Shown here: one piece after another, positions 51,925 through 61,528 of the stretch
How positions within the stretch are numbered: the first letter of the stretch is position 1
Layout: every line of letters starts with the position of its first letter
Origin: Legionella qingyii
GTDB taxonomy: Bacteria > Pseudomonadota > Gammaproteobacteria > Legionellales > Legionellaceae
Direction of reading: 5' to 3'
Assembly (NCBI RefSeq): GCF_003184185.1
Contig: NZ_QHJG01000027.1
Location: 1-64,000 of the forward strand
Length of the DNA stretch: 64,000 bases
Made by a program: the position numbers and the translations under genes
Notes under the pieces: model-generated
The model's input: the letters and a program-made list of their open reading frames with translations, nothing else
Told to the model about the DNA's origin: nothing
Databases searched by the model: none

Positions 51925-52255
51925 AATTTTCTCCTAATTGTTGGACTAAGTGGCTCGTTCCAGAGCCGGAAAAAGTATCCCAAGAATTGAGCTGCCTGTC
52001 GAGAGGTTTTTTAATTTTTTTGCTTTAAGTTCAAGGAGTAACAAAAATTTTGCTTGAATGTGACTGAAAAATTTCGGATCATCCGCCCCACGGGCACCTT
52101 CTCCCCTAGGGAAGAAGGGAAAATGGGACATTATGTTTTTGCTGTGCTTTTAACGTGCTACACGCCAAGAATGCCCTCTCCCATCATGGGAGAGGGTTAG
52201 GGTGAGGGAGTTTCACTCTCCTCCATATGGAGAAAAGCAGCTGCTTAAAAATATA
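51925..52255. other. Intergenic region rich in palindromic repeats
   Basis: 331 bases between two co-directional genes without a credible coding frame. It contains the imperfect palindrome CTTCTCCCCTAGGGAAGAAG at about 52097-52116 and the perfect one at 52174-52196, followed by GTTAGGGTGAGGG. The first part (51960-52080) is AT-rich with no feature recognised. Confidence 0.5.
52174..52196. repeat. CCCTCTCCC...GGGAGAGGG palindrome
   Basis: Perfect 9-bp stem CCCTCTCCC / GGGAGAGGG with loop ATCAT, followed by GTTAGGGTGAGGG. This sequence type is a widespread intergenic repeat in proteobacterial genomes. It lies upstream of the ComEA-like gene and downstream of the peptidase gene on the minus strand, where it could terminate the peptidase transcript. 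Confidence 0.65.
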
Positions 52256-53659
52256 TTAACTTACATGATAAAGTACATAAGCAACACATGCAGTTAATTT
52301 TCTCACCATATCTAAGTGCAAGAACTCATTAGGACCATGGGCATTGGACTGAGGTCCCAAAACTCCAGTAATCATGAATTGTGCATCAGGAAATTTCTTA
52401 CCTAACATTCCCATAAAAGGAATAGTCCCCCCTTCTCCCAAATATGCAGCTGGTTTTCCAAAGTAAGTCATTGAGGCGACATCAGCAGCTTTTTCCAACC
52501 AGGAAGCAAGTTCAGGCGCATTCCATCCCGGCGAGCCATCACCTACAGTAAAACTCACTTTAGCACGATAAGGAGGTTCTTTAGTTAATACCTCTTGCAT
52601 CACTTTTGCTGCAATTTTAGGATCTACTAAAGGTGGTAAACGCATAGATAATTTTAGTGCGGTGTGTGGACGTAAAACATTTCCAGCGTTTGCTATAGCA
52701 GGAAAACCATCAGCTCCGGTAACAGTCAATGCCGGTCTCCATGTCCGATTTAGAATCAATTGATTTCTATCCGTTGTTACCGGATCAACTCCTTCATGCA
52801 GGGGAAACCCTGTGTAAACAGAATCTCCTAAAACCTGGGCACACTGCTCTGCTTGTTTTATTCGTTCTTCAGGAATATCACAGTACAACTCGGATGGTTT
52901 CACTTCTCCTGAAGCTTCATCTTCAATACGACTAATTAGTTGCCGCGCAACTCGAAAACTGTCTGCAATAATACCACTTGCAGCCCCCGAATGAACTCCT
53001 TCTTGAATGAGTTCAACTGACAATTCACCGACCAAATTTCCTCGTAACGAAGTAGTCATCCATAATTGTTCGTAATTTCCAGCGCCGGAATCAAGGCAAA
53101 TAACTAGCTTAGGTTTACCAATCCGCTCATTTAATTGTTCAATATAATAAGGTAGGTCATAACTACCACTCTCTTCACACGCTTCGATAATCAAAACACA
53201 ACGAGGAATGGGTAACCCTTGATTCTGTAAAGCGCAAATTGCAGTCAATGAGGCATATGCAGCATAACCATCATCTGCTGCACCACGACCATATAAACGG
53301 CCATCTTTTAACACGGGTCGCCAGGGGTTCAAATCTTCATTCCATCCTGACATTTCCGGTTGTTTATCAAGGTGACCGTACAACAAAACAGTTTCGTCAA
53401 TTACGCCAGGGACTTCGATAAAAATTAAGGGAGTACGTCCTTCGAGCCTCATAATTTCCAGCACCATTCCTTTAGGAGCGTGAGCCTTACACCAATCAGC
53501 AATATGGGATACAGCTTGATCCATGAATCCATGTTCCTGCCACTCAGGATCAAAGTGAGGTGATTTATTAGGAATTTTTATGTAATCACATAAACTAGGA
53601 ATTATTTCCTCTTCCCACTGGTGACAAACGAATTCATACAGTGCTTGCGGATTGAACAT
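52256..53659 (-). CDS. M20-family dipeptidase
   Basis: Zinc metallopeptidase of the carnosinase/ArgE-DapE superfamily that cleaves dipeptides. The 467-residue protein has LLYGHLDKQPE (zinc His, catalytic Asp), LYGRGAADDGYAAY (bridging Asp), EACEESGS (catalytic Glu pair) and CLDSG, so the active site is intact. It has no signal peptide. I start at the ATG at 53659 (MFNPQALYEF) because GAGGAG lies seven bases upstream; an in-frame ATG 15 bases earlier lacks this. The start lies inside the end of murG-like gene, making it the last gene of a four-gene operon. Confidence 0.93.
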   Translation of the reverse strand: MFNPQALYEFVCHQWEEEIIPSLCDYIKIPNKSPHFDPEWQEHGFMDQAVSHIADWCKAHAPKGMVLEIMRLEGRTPLIFIEVPGVIDETVLLYGHLDKQPEMSGWNEDLNPWRPVLKDGRLYGRGAADDGYAAYASLTAICALQNQGLPIPRCVLIIEACEESGSYDLPYYIEQLNERIGKPKLVICLDSGAGNYEQLWMTTSLRGNLVGELSVELIQEGVHSGAASGIIADSFRVARQLISRIEDEASGEVKPSELYCDIPEERIKQAEQCAQVLGDSVYTGFPLHEGVDPVTTDRNQLILNRTWRPALTVTGADGFPAIANAGNVLRPHTALKLSMRLPPLVDPKIAAKVMQEVLTKEPPYRAKVSFTVGDGSPGWNAPELASWLEKAADVASMTYFGKPAAYLGEGGTIPFMGMLGKKFPDAQFMITGVLGPQSNAHGPNEFLHLDMVRKLTACVAYVLYHVS

Positions 53660-54725
53660 GAACTTGCTCCTCAATAATAGCTACGATTTGCTCCGTAGCG
53701 GACTTAATATTTAGTGCGTTGATTTTATTATTAATATCCTTTTTATTAGTCTCCAGTTCATGTAACGTTTGCAGTAAAGTATCCATATTTAAAGACCAAT
53801 CTTCAATCACTAGGCTAATTCCTAGCCTTTGAAAATAGCGTGCATTTTGGATTTGATCCCCTCGACTAACCTCAGCTGGTAAAGGAATTAAGATATGAGG
53901 CTTTCCTAAAGCTAAAATTTCATATAGAGAATTAGCACCCGCTCGTGACACAACAATTGATGCTGCGGCAAATAAATCAGCTAATTCTTCAGTAGCATAT
54001 TCAAACTGTTTGTACTCTTTTCGATTAGTTAATGAGGCCTCTAATTTTCCTTTTCCGCATATATGAATAACTTGATATTCCTTGGTTAATTGGGGTAATG
54101 CCTCACGAATACTCCGATTGATAGAACTTGCTCCCAAGCTACCTCCTATAGCTAAAAGACAAGGTTTCTCTGTATTAAACCCGCATAACTCAAGCCCACG
54201 GTCGTAACTACCGGCAAACAACTGCTTACGGATTGGAGTACCAGTTACTTCTATTTTATCTTGCTTTTTAAAGTGCTTTTTTCCTGCTTCAAAAGTCAAG
54301 CAAATTTTATTAACGAAAGGAAAACTCAGACGATTAGCGAGTCCAGGACTCATATCGGATTCATGAGCAACAACAGGGATCCGGTTTAACCACGCACCTA
54401 CCACAACCGGAAATGCAACAAAACCACCCTTGGAAAACACTACATCCGGTTTTAATTTATTAAGCAAGAAAAAAGACTGCACAATACCAAGTACAATCTT
54501 AAATGGATCCAATAAGTTTTTTAAACTAAAATACCGACGCAATTTACCACTGCTTATACCATAAAATGGAATTTTAAGTGGTTCGATCATCTGCTTCTCA
54601 ATACCATTGGCAGAACCAATGTATGCAATTTCCCAACCTTTATGACTAAACTCATGTATTAATGCCAAGTTAGGCGCCACATGTCCTGCTGTACCTCCTC
54701 CCGTAAAAATTATCATTGGCATCAT
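53634..54725 (-). CDS. MurG-like UDP-GlcNAc transferase, Firmicute second-copy type
   Basis: A 363-residue GT-B glycosyltransferase of the MurG group, which transfers GlcNAc to lipid I on the inner leaflet. Motifs: TGGGTAGHVAPNLALI instead of the usual GGTGGHxxPxLA, GISSGKLRRYF, DVVFSKGGFVAFPVVVGAWL, AIGGSLGASSIN, SRAGANSLYEILALGKP and SRGDQIQNARYF instead of the usual HQxxNA. From memory these details match the second MurG paralogue of Bacillus rather than the proteobacterial enzyme. It lies outside any division and cell wall cluster, in an operon with nadC (ATGA overlap) and a peptidase. Its job may be a modified or recycled peptidoglycan, and it may have been acquired; both are inferences. 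Confidence 0.85.
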   Translation of the reverse strand: MMPMIIFTGGGTAGHVAPNLALIHEFSHKGWEIAYIGSANGIEKQMIEPLKIPFYGISSGKLRRYFSLKNLLDPFKIVLGIVQSFFLLNKLKPDVVFSKGGFVAFPVVVGAWLNRIPVVAHESDMSPGLANRLSFPFVNKICLTFEAGKKHFKKQDKIEVTGTPIRKQLFAGSYDRGLELCGFNTEKPCLLAIGGSLGASSINRSIREALPQLTKEYQVIHICGKGKLEASLTNRKEYKQFEYATEELADLFAAASIVVSRAGANSLYEILALGKPHILIPLPAEVSRGDQIQNARYFQRLGISLVIEDWSLNMDTLLQTLHELETNKKDINNKINALNIKSATEQIVAIIEEQVHVQSASTV

Positions 54726-55564
54726 AAAATTTTCCTAATAAGTAAGCTTAAGTCTATGGCATGAATTGATTTGGTAATTGCACCAACAGAAATGAAATCA
54801 ACACCTAATTGACCTATTGTAGCAATATTTTCCAGAGTAACGCCTCCGGATACTTCTAAAGTACAACGTTTTGGATGATTTATTCTAATCGCTTCTTCAA
54901 GCATTTTTGGACTAAAATTATCCAACATAATTCGATCAGGATGAGCACAAATTGCTTCACATAACTCATCCAGAGTTTCGACTTCCACCTCAACTAAAAC
55001 ATTTTTTTTGTTTTTTCTTGCCAAAGCAACGGCCTGAGCAACAGAGCCACAGGCTTTAATGTGATTTTCTTTAATTAAAATAGCATCATAAAGCCCCATA
55101 CGGTGATTAAAACCTCCTCCACAAGTCACCGCATACTTTTGTGCTGCTCTTAATCCAGGAATTGTTTTTCGCGTATCCAGTAATCGCGTCTGGGTACCAT
55201 GAAGTTTTTGTGCGTATTGATAAGTTTGTGTTGCCGTAGCGGAAAGAGTTTGTAAAAAATTTAATGCCGTGCGCTCACCAGTTAAAATGCTTCTTGCCGA
55301 GCCAGATAAAGTACACAAAGTAGATGGAGCCGCTAACCATTCTCCTTCTCTAACTTGCCATTCTAGTTTGATTTGATTATCAAGTTGATTAAATACTTCA
55401 TTAACCCAAAGCTGGCCGCATACCACCATTGGCTCTCGAGAAATAATCTCTGCTTCAGCCTGAAGTTCGGCAGATAATAAAGTTGCGGTAACATCTCCAT
55501 CACCTACATCTTCATGTAACGCACGTGTTACCTCGGCCTCTATCTGTAATAAAGTGTTATTCAT
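54722..55564 (-). CDS. nadC: Nicotinate-nucleotide pyrophosphorylase (quinolinate phosphoribosyltransferase)
   Basis: Converts quinolinate and PRPP to nicotinate mononucleotide in NAD synthesis. The 280-residue protein has EDVGDGDVTATLL, GERTALNFLQTLSATAT, LDTRKTIPGLRAAQKYAVTCGGGFNHRMGLYDAILIKENH, VEVEVETLDEL, LDNFSP and EVSGGV, all diagnostic. It overlaps the antiporter gene by eight bases upstream and murG-like by four downstream. nadB lies at the far end of the window; nadA is not seen. Confidence 0.98.
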   Translation of the reverse strand: MNNTLLQIEAEVTRALHEDVGDGDVTATLLSAELQAEAEIISREPMVVCGQLWVNEVFNQLDNQIKLEWQVREGEWLAAPSTLCTLSGSARSILTGERTALNFLQTLSATATQTYQYAQKLHGTQTRLLDTRKTIPGLRAAQKYAVTCGGGFNHRMGLYDAILIKENHIKACGSVAQAVALARKNKKNVLVEVEVETLDELCEAICAHPDRIMLDNFSPKMLEEAIRINHPKRCTLEVSGGVTLENIATIGQLGVDFISVGAITKSIHAIDLSLLIRKIL

Positions 55565-56999
55565 GTGCTATTTTCCTATCTTTCTGGGCATATCGAATTT
55601 TTAATAAGAGAGGGGCAATAAATGTCGTCACCATTACCATTAAAACGATTGCAGAAAATAAATCATCAGAAATAACACCTAAAGTTCGGCCAATGGAAGC
55701 GAAAACTAACCCCACTTCGCCGCGAGGTAACATACCGATACCAATTAGTAACCGATCATTTGGGGTGCGTGCCCCATATCCACTAATTAATTTGCCAATC
55801 ACCGCAGCAATAATTAAACCTGTGGCCAAAACAATTACATTCAAATGATAAAAGCTTTCCAATTTGACTTGAATGCCAATTACAATAAAAAACATCGGTG
55901 CCAGGATTGATTCTAATGGGGATAATAAGTGATAAATACTGCGATTTTCTTGTTGACTCAAAGGTACACCATCAAAATAGTCATCATGAAGAATGATTCC
56001 CGCAGTAAATGCACCGATAATTGTTGCAAGTTGAAGCACCGAAGCTAACCAGGAAAGCGTCATGATAAACAGAAAGGAAATGAATAATTTTGCTTCCCAA
56101 GGTTCAAGAAAACGAAAAAAATGAATTGCCTTGCGTAAAATAATTGGACCTAAAAATAAAGTACCTACAAAAAATAGCATAGCACTTACAATAATGCGCA
56201 ACACAACCATGAGATCTACAGCCCCACTAATTACCAAGGAGCTGACTACAGCCAATATAATCAGGCCCAATACATCATCTAACATTGCCGCACCCAATAT
56301 GGTTCTTGCTTCTCTGGTGCGTAATTTTTTCATTTCGGAAAGAACACGCGCAGTTATTCCTATGCTCGTTGCACTCAAGGTTGCTGCAATAAATAAATCG
56401 GATTGATAGGAACCATTAGGCATCAATAAATAAACTGTACCAAATCCCAATAACATGGGGGCAATCACACCAATCAAAGCGACAATAACGGAATCACGGC
56501 CTGTATGTTTCATTTCCTCGATCGAGCTCTCCAAACCAACCATGAATAGGAGGAAAATAACCCCATATCTTGAGAAAATATCAACAATATAAGCAATTTT
56601 AAGAAAATCGGATCCATGAGGGCCGCTTAAGGCACCTACAACTTGTTGTGCATAATTTTCATTGGGAATGACCGAACTAACCGCCTGATTTAATGGCACC
56701 CCCTGTAGTACTTCTTTAACAGCTTCAAAAATTGAAGAGCCTTCTCGTAATAAAACTGCTAATGGGAATCCGTAATAATAGAATACATTGCCAATAAGAA
56801 TTCCTATGAGCAACTCACCAAGAACACTGGGCTGATTTATACGCCTTGCAGTATAACGACCGATAATTGCAAAGAAAAAAATAGTTGTGACGCCAAGTAA
56901 TACAAATGCTACCGGATCAACATGATCAGCCCCAGTAGAGGCAAAAGCCATAACAGGACATGTTCCTACAATTAGAAGCCACCATTTTAAACCCCGCAT
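55557..56999 (-). CDS. CPA2-family cation:proton antiporter
   Basis: A 480-residue inner-membrane antiporter of the KefB/Na+-H+ exchanger type. It begins with a cleavable-looking signal peptide (WWLLIVGTCPVMAFAS), followed by about 12-13 spans. Landmarks: QPSVLGELLIGILIGN, FLLFMVGLESS, ATSIGITARVLSEMK, the ion-site region GAAMLDDVLGLIILAV (Asp-Asp), FTAGIILHDDYF and GMLPRGEVGLVFASIG. No C-terminal TrkA-N domain. Exchanged ion (Na+ or K+) cannot be told. First gene of the four-gene operon with nadC. Confidence 0.92.
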   Translation of the reverse strand: MRGLKWWLLIVGTCPVMAFASTGADHVDPVAFVLLGVTTIFFFAIIGRYTARRINQPSVLGELLIGILIGNVFYYYGFPLAVLLREGSSIFEAVKEVLQGVPLNQAVSSVIPNENYAQQVVGALSGPHGSDFLKIAYIVDIFSRYGVIFLLFMVGLESSIEEMKHTGRDSVIVALIGVIAPMLLGFGTVYLLMPNGSYQSDLFIAATLSATSIGITARVLSEMKKLRTREARTILGAAMLDDVLGLIILAVVSSLVISGAVDLMVVLRIIVSAMLFFVGTLFLGPIILRKAIHFFRFLEPWEAKLFISFLFIMTLSWLASVLQLATIIGAFTAGIILHDDYFDGVPLSQQENRSIYHLLSPLESILAPMFFIVIGIQVKLESFYHLNVIVLATGLIIAAVIGKLISGYGARTPNDRLLIGIGMLPRGEVGLVFASIGRTLGVISDDLFSAIVLMVMVTTFIAPLLLKIRYAQKDRKIAHE

Positions 57000-57205
57000 T
57001 ACTGTTTTATACCTCGCTAAAAGATTCTTTTGGAAATTGTCTGGAATTCGAATACCTCTTCAGCAATTTAACATAACTCATAAATGTCCACGCCAACTAC
57101 ATGCTCCTATCCTGCAGCTTATCCACAAAATTCTGGATTCTACAAGCTGCGGAACAGGATTTTTTTGCTCAGGCTTATTGAATAGTTACATTTACTCTAT
57201 CTATG

Positions 57206-59584
57206 CTATTGCTTTGCCAAAAATAAACATGTTTCTAAAACAGAGTCAGGGTTAAGTGAAACGCTTTCTATTCCCTCTTTCATTAACCATTGAGCGAAAT
57301 CTTGATGATCCGATGGACCTTGACCACAAATACCTATGTATTTTTTCGCCTTTTTACAAGCAGAAATTGCCATATGCAATAAGACTTTCACTGCTTCATT
57401 ACGTTCATCAAATTGAGCAGCAACTAGTCCCGAATCCCTGTCTAATCCTAATGTCAGCTGAGTTAAGTCATTAGAACCTATAGAGAACCCATCAAAATAC
57501 TCTAAAAATTCTTTGGCCAGCAATGCATTAGAAGGTAATTCACACATCATAATCACCCGTAGCCCATGCTTACCTCGCTCAAGCCCATGTTGCTTTAAAA
57601 CTTGAATTACATTACTTGCCTCAGCAACTGTTCGTACGAACGGAATCATAACTTCTACGTTAGTTAAACCCATTTCTTCACGAACTCGTCGAACTGCTTT
57701 ACATTCTAAAGCAAAGCACTCTGCAAATGATTCAGAAACATATCGTGATGCACCTCTAAAACCCAACATTGGATTTTCTTCATGCGGCTCATATAAGTTC
57801 CCGCCAACAAGATTTGCATATTCATTAGATTTAAAATCTGATAATCGTACAATTACAGGTTTGGGATAAAACGCTGCAGCAATTGTCGCAATTCCTTCTT
57901 TTAGGCGCTCAATATAATATTCGACTGGAGAATTATAGGCTGCTGTTTTTTCAGAAATAAATTGTTTTAATTCCTTATCTTTCAAATGATCAAAATCAAG
58001 TAATGCACGCGGATGGATACCAATAGTATTGGAAATTAGAAACTCCAGACGAGCCAAACCTACCCCTGAGTTAGGAATGGATTGAAACGTAAACGCTCTT
58101 TCAGGATTTCCAACATTCAACATGACTTTCATTGGTAATTCAGGCATGGTTTCTACATCAAGACGTACCTGCTCGTAGGGCAATAAACCAGCATAGACAT
58201 AGCCGTTGTCCCCTTCAGCACAACTGACGGTCACTTCATCACCATCACGTATGGTTTTCGTGGCATCTCCACATCCAACTACAGCAGGAATACCTAATTC
58301 ACGTGCAATAATAGCCGCATGGCATGTTCTGCCCCCACGATTAGTCACAATAGCGGCAGCACGTTTCATTACAGGTTCCCAATCAGGATCCGTCATATCG
58401 GAAATCAACACATCACCAGGTTGCACACGATCCATTTCACTTACATCTTTAATAATTCTTGCCTTACCCTGACCTATACGTTGCCCGATACTACGCCCTT
58501 CAGCTAACACTGTACCCTTTTGTTGTAAGGTATAGCGTTCCAATATTTGTTTATTATCCCGGCTTTTTACGGTTTCAGGCCGAGCTTGCAAAATATATAA
58601 TTGACCATTTACACCATCTTTTGCCCATTCTATGTCCATTGGTCGGCCATAATGTTTCTCAATAATCATGGCTTGGCGGGCTAAGCTTTCTACCTCACTT
58701 GAAGTTAAAGAAAATAGTAATCGCTCCTTTGCATCAACCTCTACGGTTTTGACTCGCTGTTGCTTGCTGGGATCATCACAGTAAACCATTTTCAAGGCTT
58801 TACTACCGAGATTTCTACGAATAACAGCCGGTCTACCCGCTTGAATCCCGGGTTTATGTACATAAAATTCGTCTGGATTGACAGCTCCTTGAACAACCAT
58901 CTCCCCCAAACCATAAGATGAAGTAATAAATACTACTTGATCAAAACCTGACTCAGTATCCATGGTAAACATCACCCCACTTACCGCCATATCGCTACGC
59001 ACCATCTGTTGGATACCTGCAGATAAGGCCACTTCATGATGAGCAAACTGATGATGTGTTCGATAGGTGATTGCTCTATCATTGAATAGTGATGCAAACA
59101 CATGTTTGATTGAGAGCAAAACTTCATCAATTCCTTTGACGTTTAAAAAGGTTTCTTGCTGACCTGCAAATGATGCATCAGGTAAGTCCTCTGCTGTCGC
59201 TGATGAACGAACAGCTACACTGAAATTTTCATGGCCTATAGTTTGCGATAGTTTTTCGTATGCAGCTCGCACGGCACGTTCAAACTCAGGAGTAAATGGC
59301 GTATTAACGATCATTTCCCTGATTTCTTTTCCAACAACAGCTAATTGCTGTACATTATCTGGATCCAAGGTAGCCAGTTTTGCATAGATTTTTTTATCTA
59401 AATTATCTTGAGACAGAAACTCCTTGAATGAATCTGCAGTGGTTGCAAATCCACCGGGAACAGATACTCCTGCTGAGGATAAATGACTGATCATCTCTCC
59501 AAGAGAAGCATTTTTTCCGCCAACCTGTTCCAGGTCGTGCATGCCAAGGTGTGCTAAATCGATAATATGTGTTTTGACCGTCAT
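57206..59584 (-). CDS. ppsA: Phosphoenolpyruvate synthase
   Basis: Makes PEP from pyruvate and ATP for gluconeogenesis, important for an amino acid-fed bacterium. The 792-residue protein has the N-terminal ATP-grasp domain ([35 protein letters not shown]), the swivelling phosphohistidine domain with the catalytic His in [23 protein letters not shown], and the C-terminal PEP/pyruvate barrel ([32 protein letters not shown]). GGGG lies five bases before the ATG. A Fur-box-like palindrome is just upstream. Confidence 0.98.
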   Translation of the reverse strand: MTVKTHIIDLAHLGMHDLEQVGGKNASLGEMISHLSSAGVSVPGGFATTADSFKEFLSQDNLDKKIYAKLATLDPDNVQQLAVVGKEIREMIVNTPFTPEFERAVRAAYEKLSQTIGHENFSVAVRSSATAEDLPDASFAGQQETFLNVKGIDEVLLSIKHVFASLFNDRAITYRTHHQFAHHEVALSAGIQQMVRSDMAVSGVMFTMDTESGFDQVVFITSSYGLGEMVVQGAVNPDEFYVHKPGIQAGRPAVIRRNLGSKALKMVYCDDPSKQQRVKTVEVDAKERLLFSLTSSEVESLARQAMIIEKHYGRPMDIEWAKDGVNGQLYILQARPETVKSRDNKQILERYTLQQKGTVLAEGRSIGQRIGQGKARIIKDVSEMDRVQPGDVLISDMTDPDWEPVMKRAAAIVTNRGGRTCHAAIIARELGIPAVVGCGDATKTIRDGDEVTVSCAEGDNGYVYAGLLPYEQVRLDVETMPELPMKVMLNVGNPERAFTFQSIPNSGVGLARLEFLISNTIGIHPRALLDFDHLKDKELKQFISEKTAAYNSPVEYYIERLKEGIATIAAAFYPKPVIVRLSDFKSNEYANLVGGNLYEPHEENPMLGFRGASRYVSESFAECFALECKAVRRVREEMGLTNVEVMIPFVRTVAEASNVIQVLKQHGLERGKHGLRVIMMCELPSNALLAKEFLEYFDGFSIGSNDLTQLTLGLDRDSGLVAAQFDERNEAVKVLLHMAISACKKAKKYIGICGQGPSDHQDFAQWLMKEGIESVSLNPDSVLETCLFLAKQ

Positions 59585-59600
59585 AACTACCCCAAGTCCA

Positions 59601-59619
59601 TAAAATGATAATCATTTTA
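59601..59619. promoter_or_regulatory. Fur-box-like palindrome upstream of ppsA
   Basis: TAAAATGATAATCATTTTA matches the 19-base Fur consensus GATAATGATwATCATTATC at 15 positions and is an almost perfect palindrome. It lies 17-35 bases upstream of the ppsA start codon, where a bound repressor would block transcription or initiation. Iron control of ppsA is inferred only. Confidence 0.5.
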
Positions 59620-59742
59620 CTTAAAATGTGCGGTTATGGGAATTAGAAACTTTATTTGTCAGAAAACATTAGTACCCATAGCTCAGAATAAATGGGTTGT
59701 ATTATCTAATCCTGAGCATGAGTACTGGATGTTCGAGTGAGA

Positions 59743-61380
59743 TTATGCATTACATGCAATTAAAGCTTGAGAAAATTCTTTGTGAAAATTTGCGTCGCCC
59801 AAAAGTTTAATAATACCACCTTTACGCAGTTTTTCTTCTACACGAGGATTAGCACCACTTAAAATTACTCTCACATTACGTTCCTGCAAATCTTCAATAA
59901 TTTCTTCCAGGGTTTGTAAACCAGTAACATCCATAAATGGTACCCAGCGCATTCTAATGATTAATGTTTTGGGATCAGTATGAGTTACTGCTAAAGCATG
60001 TTGGAATGATTCTGCTGCACCAAAGAAAAAAGGTCCTTCTACAGCATAGACCAACACTCCATCGGGTAAGGTTTCTATATTTTGCCGAGCCAATTCATGA
60101 GCTAACTCTTCCGAGGTCATTTGCTGTACTTCAACACTAGTAGCCATACCCCGTATAAAATTTAATATAGCAATGATTACACCTATATTTACAGCGACTA
60201 CCAAATCAACAAATACTGTAAGAAAAAAGGTTACCAACAAAATCACCACATCCGCTTTTGGAGCACACTGTATTAATTTAATAAAATGTTTTACTTCACT
60301 CATATTCCAGGCTACAACAAACAAAACTGCAGCCAATACAGTAAGCGGTATATTCACTGCCAAAGGCGCCAGAAAAAGAATAATTAAAACTAAAGTGAGT
60401 GCATGAATTATACCTGCCAAAGGGCTATTGCCCCCATTACGAATATTTGTCGCTGTACGAGCAATAGCGCCAGTTGCAGCAAACCCGCCAAACAATGGTG
60501 CAAAGATGTTTGCTATTCCCTGCCCCACCAACTCCCGATTTGAATTATGTTTTGTCCCTGCCATACCATCAGCAACAACAGCCGATAAAAGCGACTCTAT
60601 AGCACCAAGCATCGCGATAGTAAAAGCAGGGCCGATTAACTCAATCATTCTATTGATTGTCAGACTGGGTAATTTAAATTCTGGTAGGCCTTGAGGTATT
60701 CCACCAAATAGAGAGCCTATAGTCGCAACTCCAGAAAAATGATAAACCGATTGTAATCCTGTCACGATCAATAGAGCCACAAGTGGGCCTGGAACACGTT
60801 TTAACCCGGGAATCCTGTTTGAAAAAATAACTAAAAACAGTGAGAAAAAGCCTAAAATTGTTGTAGTTATATTGAGATGAGGGAGAGACTGTAATAAATA
60901 CCACAATTTTTCATGAAAATGACCACTTCCTCCTGACGGAAGACCAAAAAAGTAGTTCCATTGCCCTACCCAAATCACTACACCAATTCCTGCAGTAAAA
61001 CCAATAATCACAGGAGCAGGTATAAACTTAATAATGCCTCCTAAACGAGCAAGGCCAAAAAATAGCAACATGAATCCGGCGAGTATGGTTGAAATTTGTA
61101 AACCAGAAACTCCATATTTTGCTGTGATACCTGAAAGCACAACAATAAAAGCACCAGTAGGACCAGCGATTTGTAAACGACTGCCCCCCATAATTGACAC
61201 AATTAAACCAGCAATAATCGCTGTATAAATACCCTGTTCTGGTCGGACACCTGAAGCAATAGCAAATGCCATAGCCAAAGGTAAAGCGACAACCCCTACG
61301 ATAATTCCGGAAATAATATTTTGTACCCAATACTTCTTCTGAAACAGGCCTGCTTGATATGATTCAATGATTGTTTTCAT
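59743..61380 (-). CDS. SulP-family anion transporter with STAS domain
   Basis: A 545-residue inner-membrane transporter of the SLC26/SulP family, for sulfate, bicarbonate or another anion. It opens MKTIIESYQAG, has about 12-14 spans with GIIVGVVALPLAMAFAIASGV, GSRLQIAGPTGAFIVVL, ESLLSAVVADGMAG and the family GQGIANIFAPLFGGFAATGAIARTATN, and ends in a STAS domain (about 430-540; RMRWVPFMDVTGLQTLEEII). I prefer the ATG at 61380; the frame extends to 61428 with polar residues unlike the family. The substrate is not known. Confidence 0.93.
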   Translation of the reverse strand: MKTIIESYQAGLFQKKYWVQNIISGIIVGVVALPLAMAFAIASGVRPEQGIYTAIIAGLIVSIMGGSRLQIAGPTGAFIVVLSGITAKYGVSGLQISTILAGFMLLFFGLARLGGIIKFIPAPVIIGFTAGIGVVIWVGQWNYFFGLPSGGSGHFHEKLWYLLQSLPHLNITTTILGFFSLFLVIFSNRIPGLKRVPGPLVALLIVTGLQSVYHFSGVATIGSLFGGIPQGLPEFKLPSLTINRMIELIGPAFTIAMLGAIESLLSAVVADGMAGTKHNSNRELVGQGIANIFAPLFGGFAATGAIARTATNIRNGGNSPLAGIIHALTLVLIILFLAPLAVNIPLTVLAAVLFVVAWNMSEVKHFIKLIQCAPKADVVILLVTFFLTVFVDLVVAVNIGVIIAILNFIRGMATSVEVQQMTSEELAHELARQNIETLPDGVLVYAVEGPFFFGAAESFQHALAVTHTDPKTLIIRMRWVPFMDVTGLQTLEEIIEDLQERNVRVILSGANPRVEEKLRKGGIIKLLGDANFHKEFSQALIACNA

Positions 61381-61528
61381 AAAATGCTGCGATTCATTTT
61401 TAAAAATGAAGTCATTATACACAACCATATTAAAAAAATATCAATTTTCTGATAAAATTCCTTACTTCAATTCACATCTGCTCGCGCATCTAATATTATA
61501 TGTGCTTTATCATTAGGGCTAGCTACTT

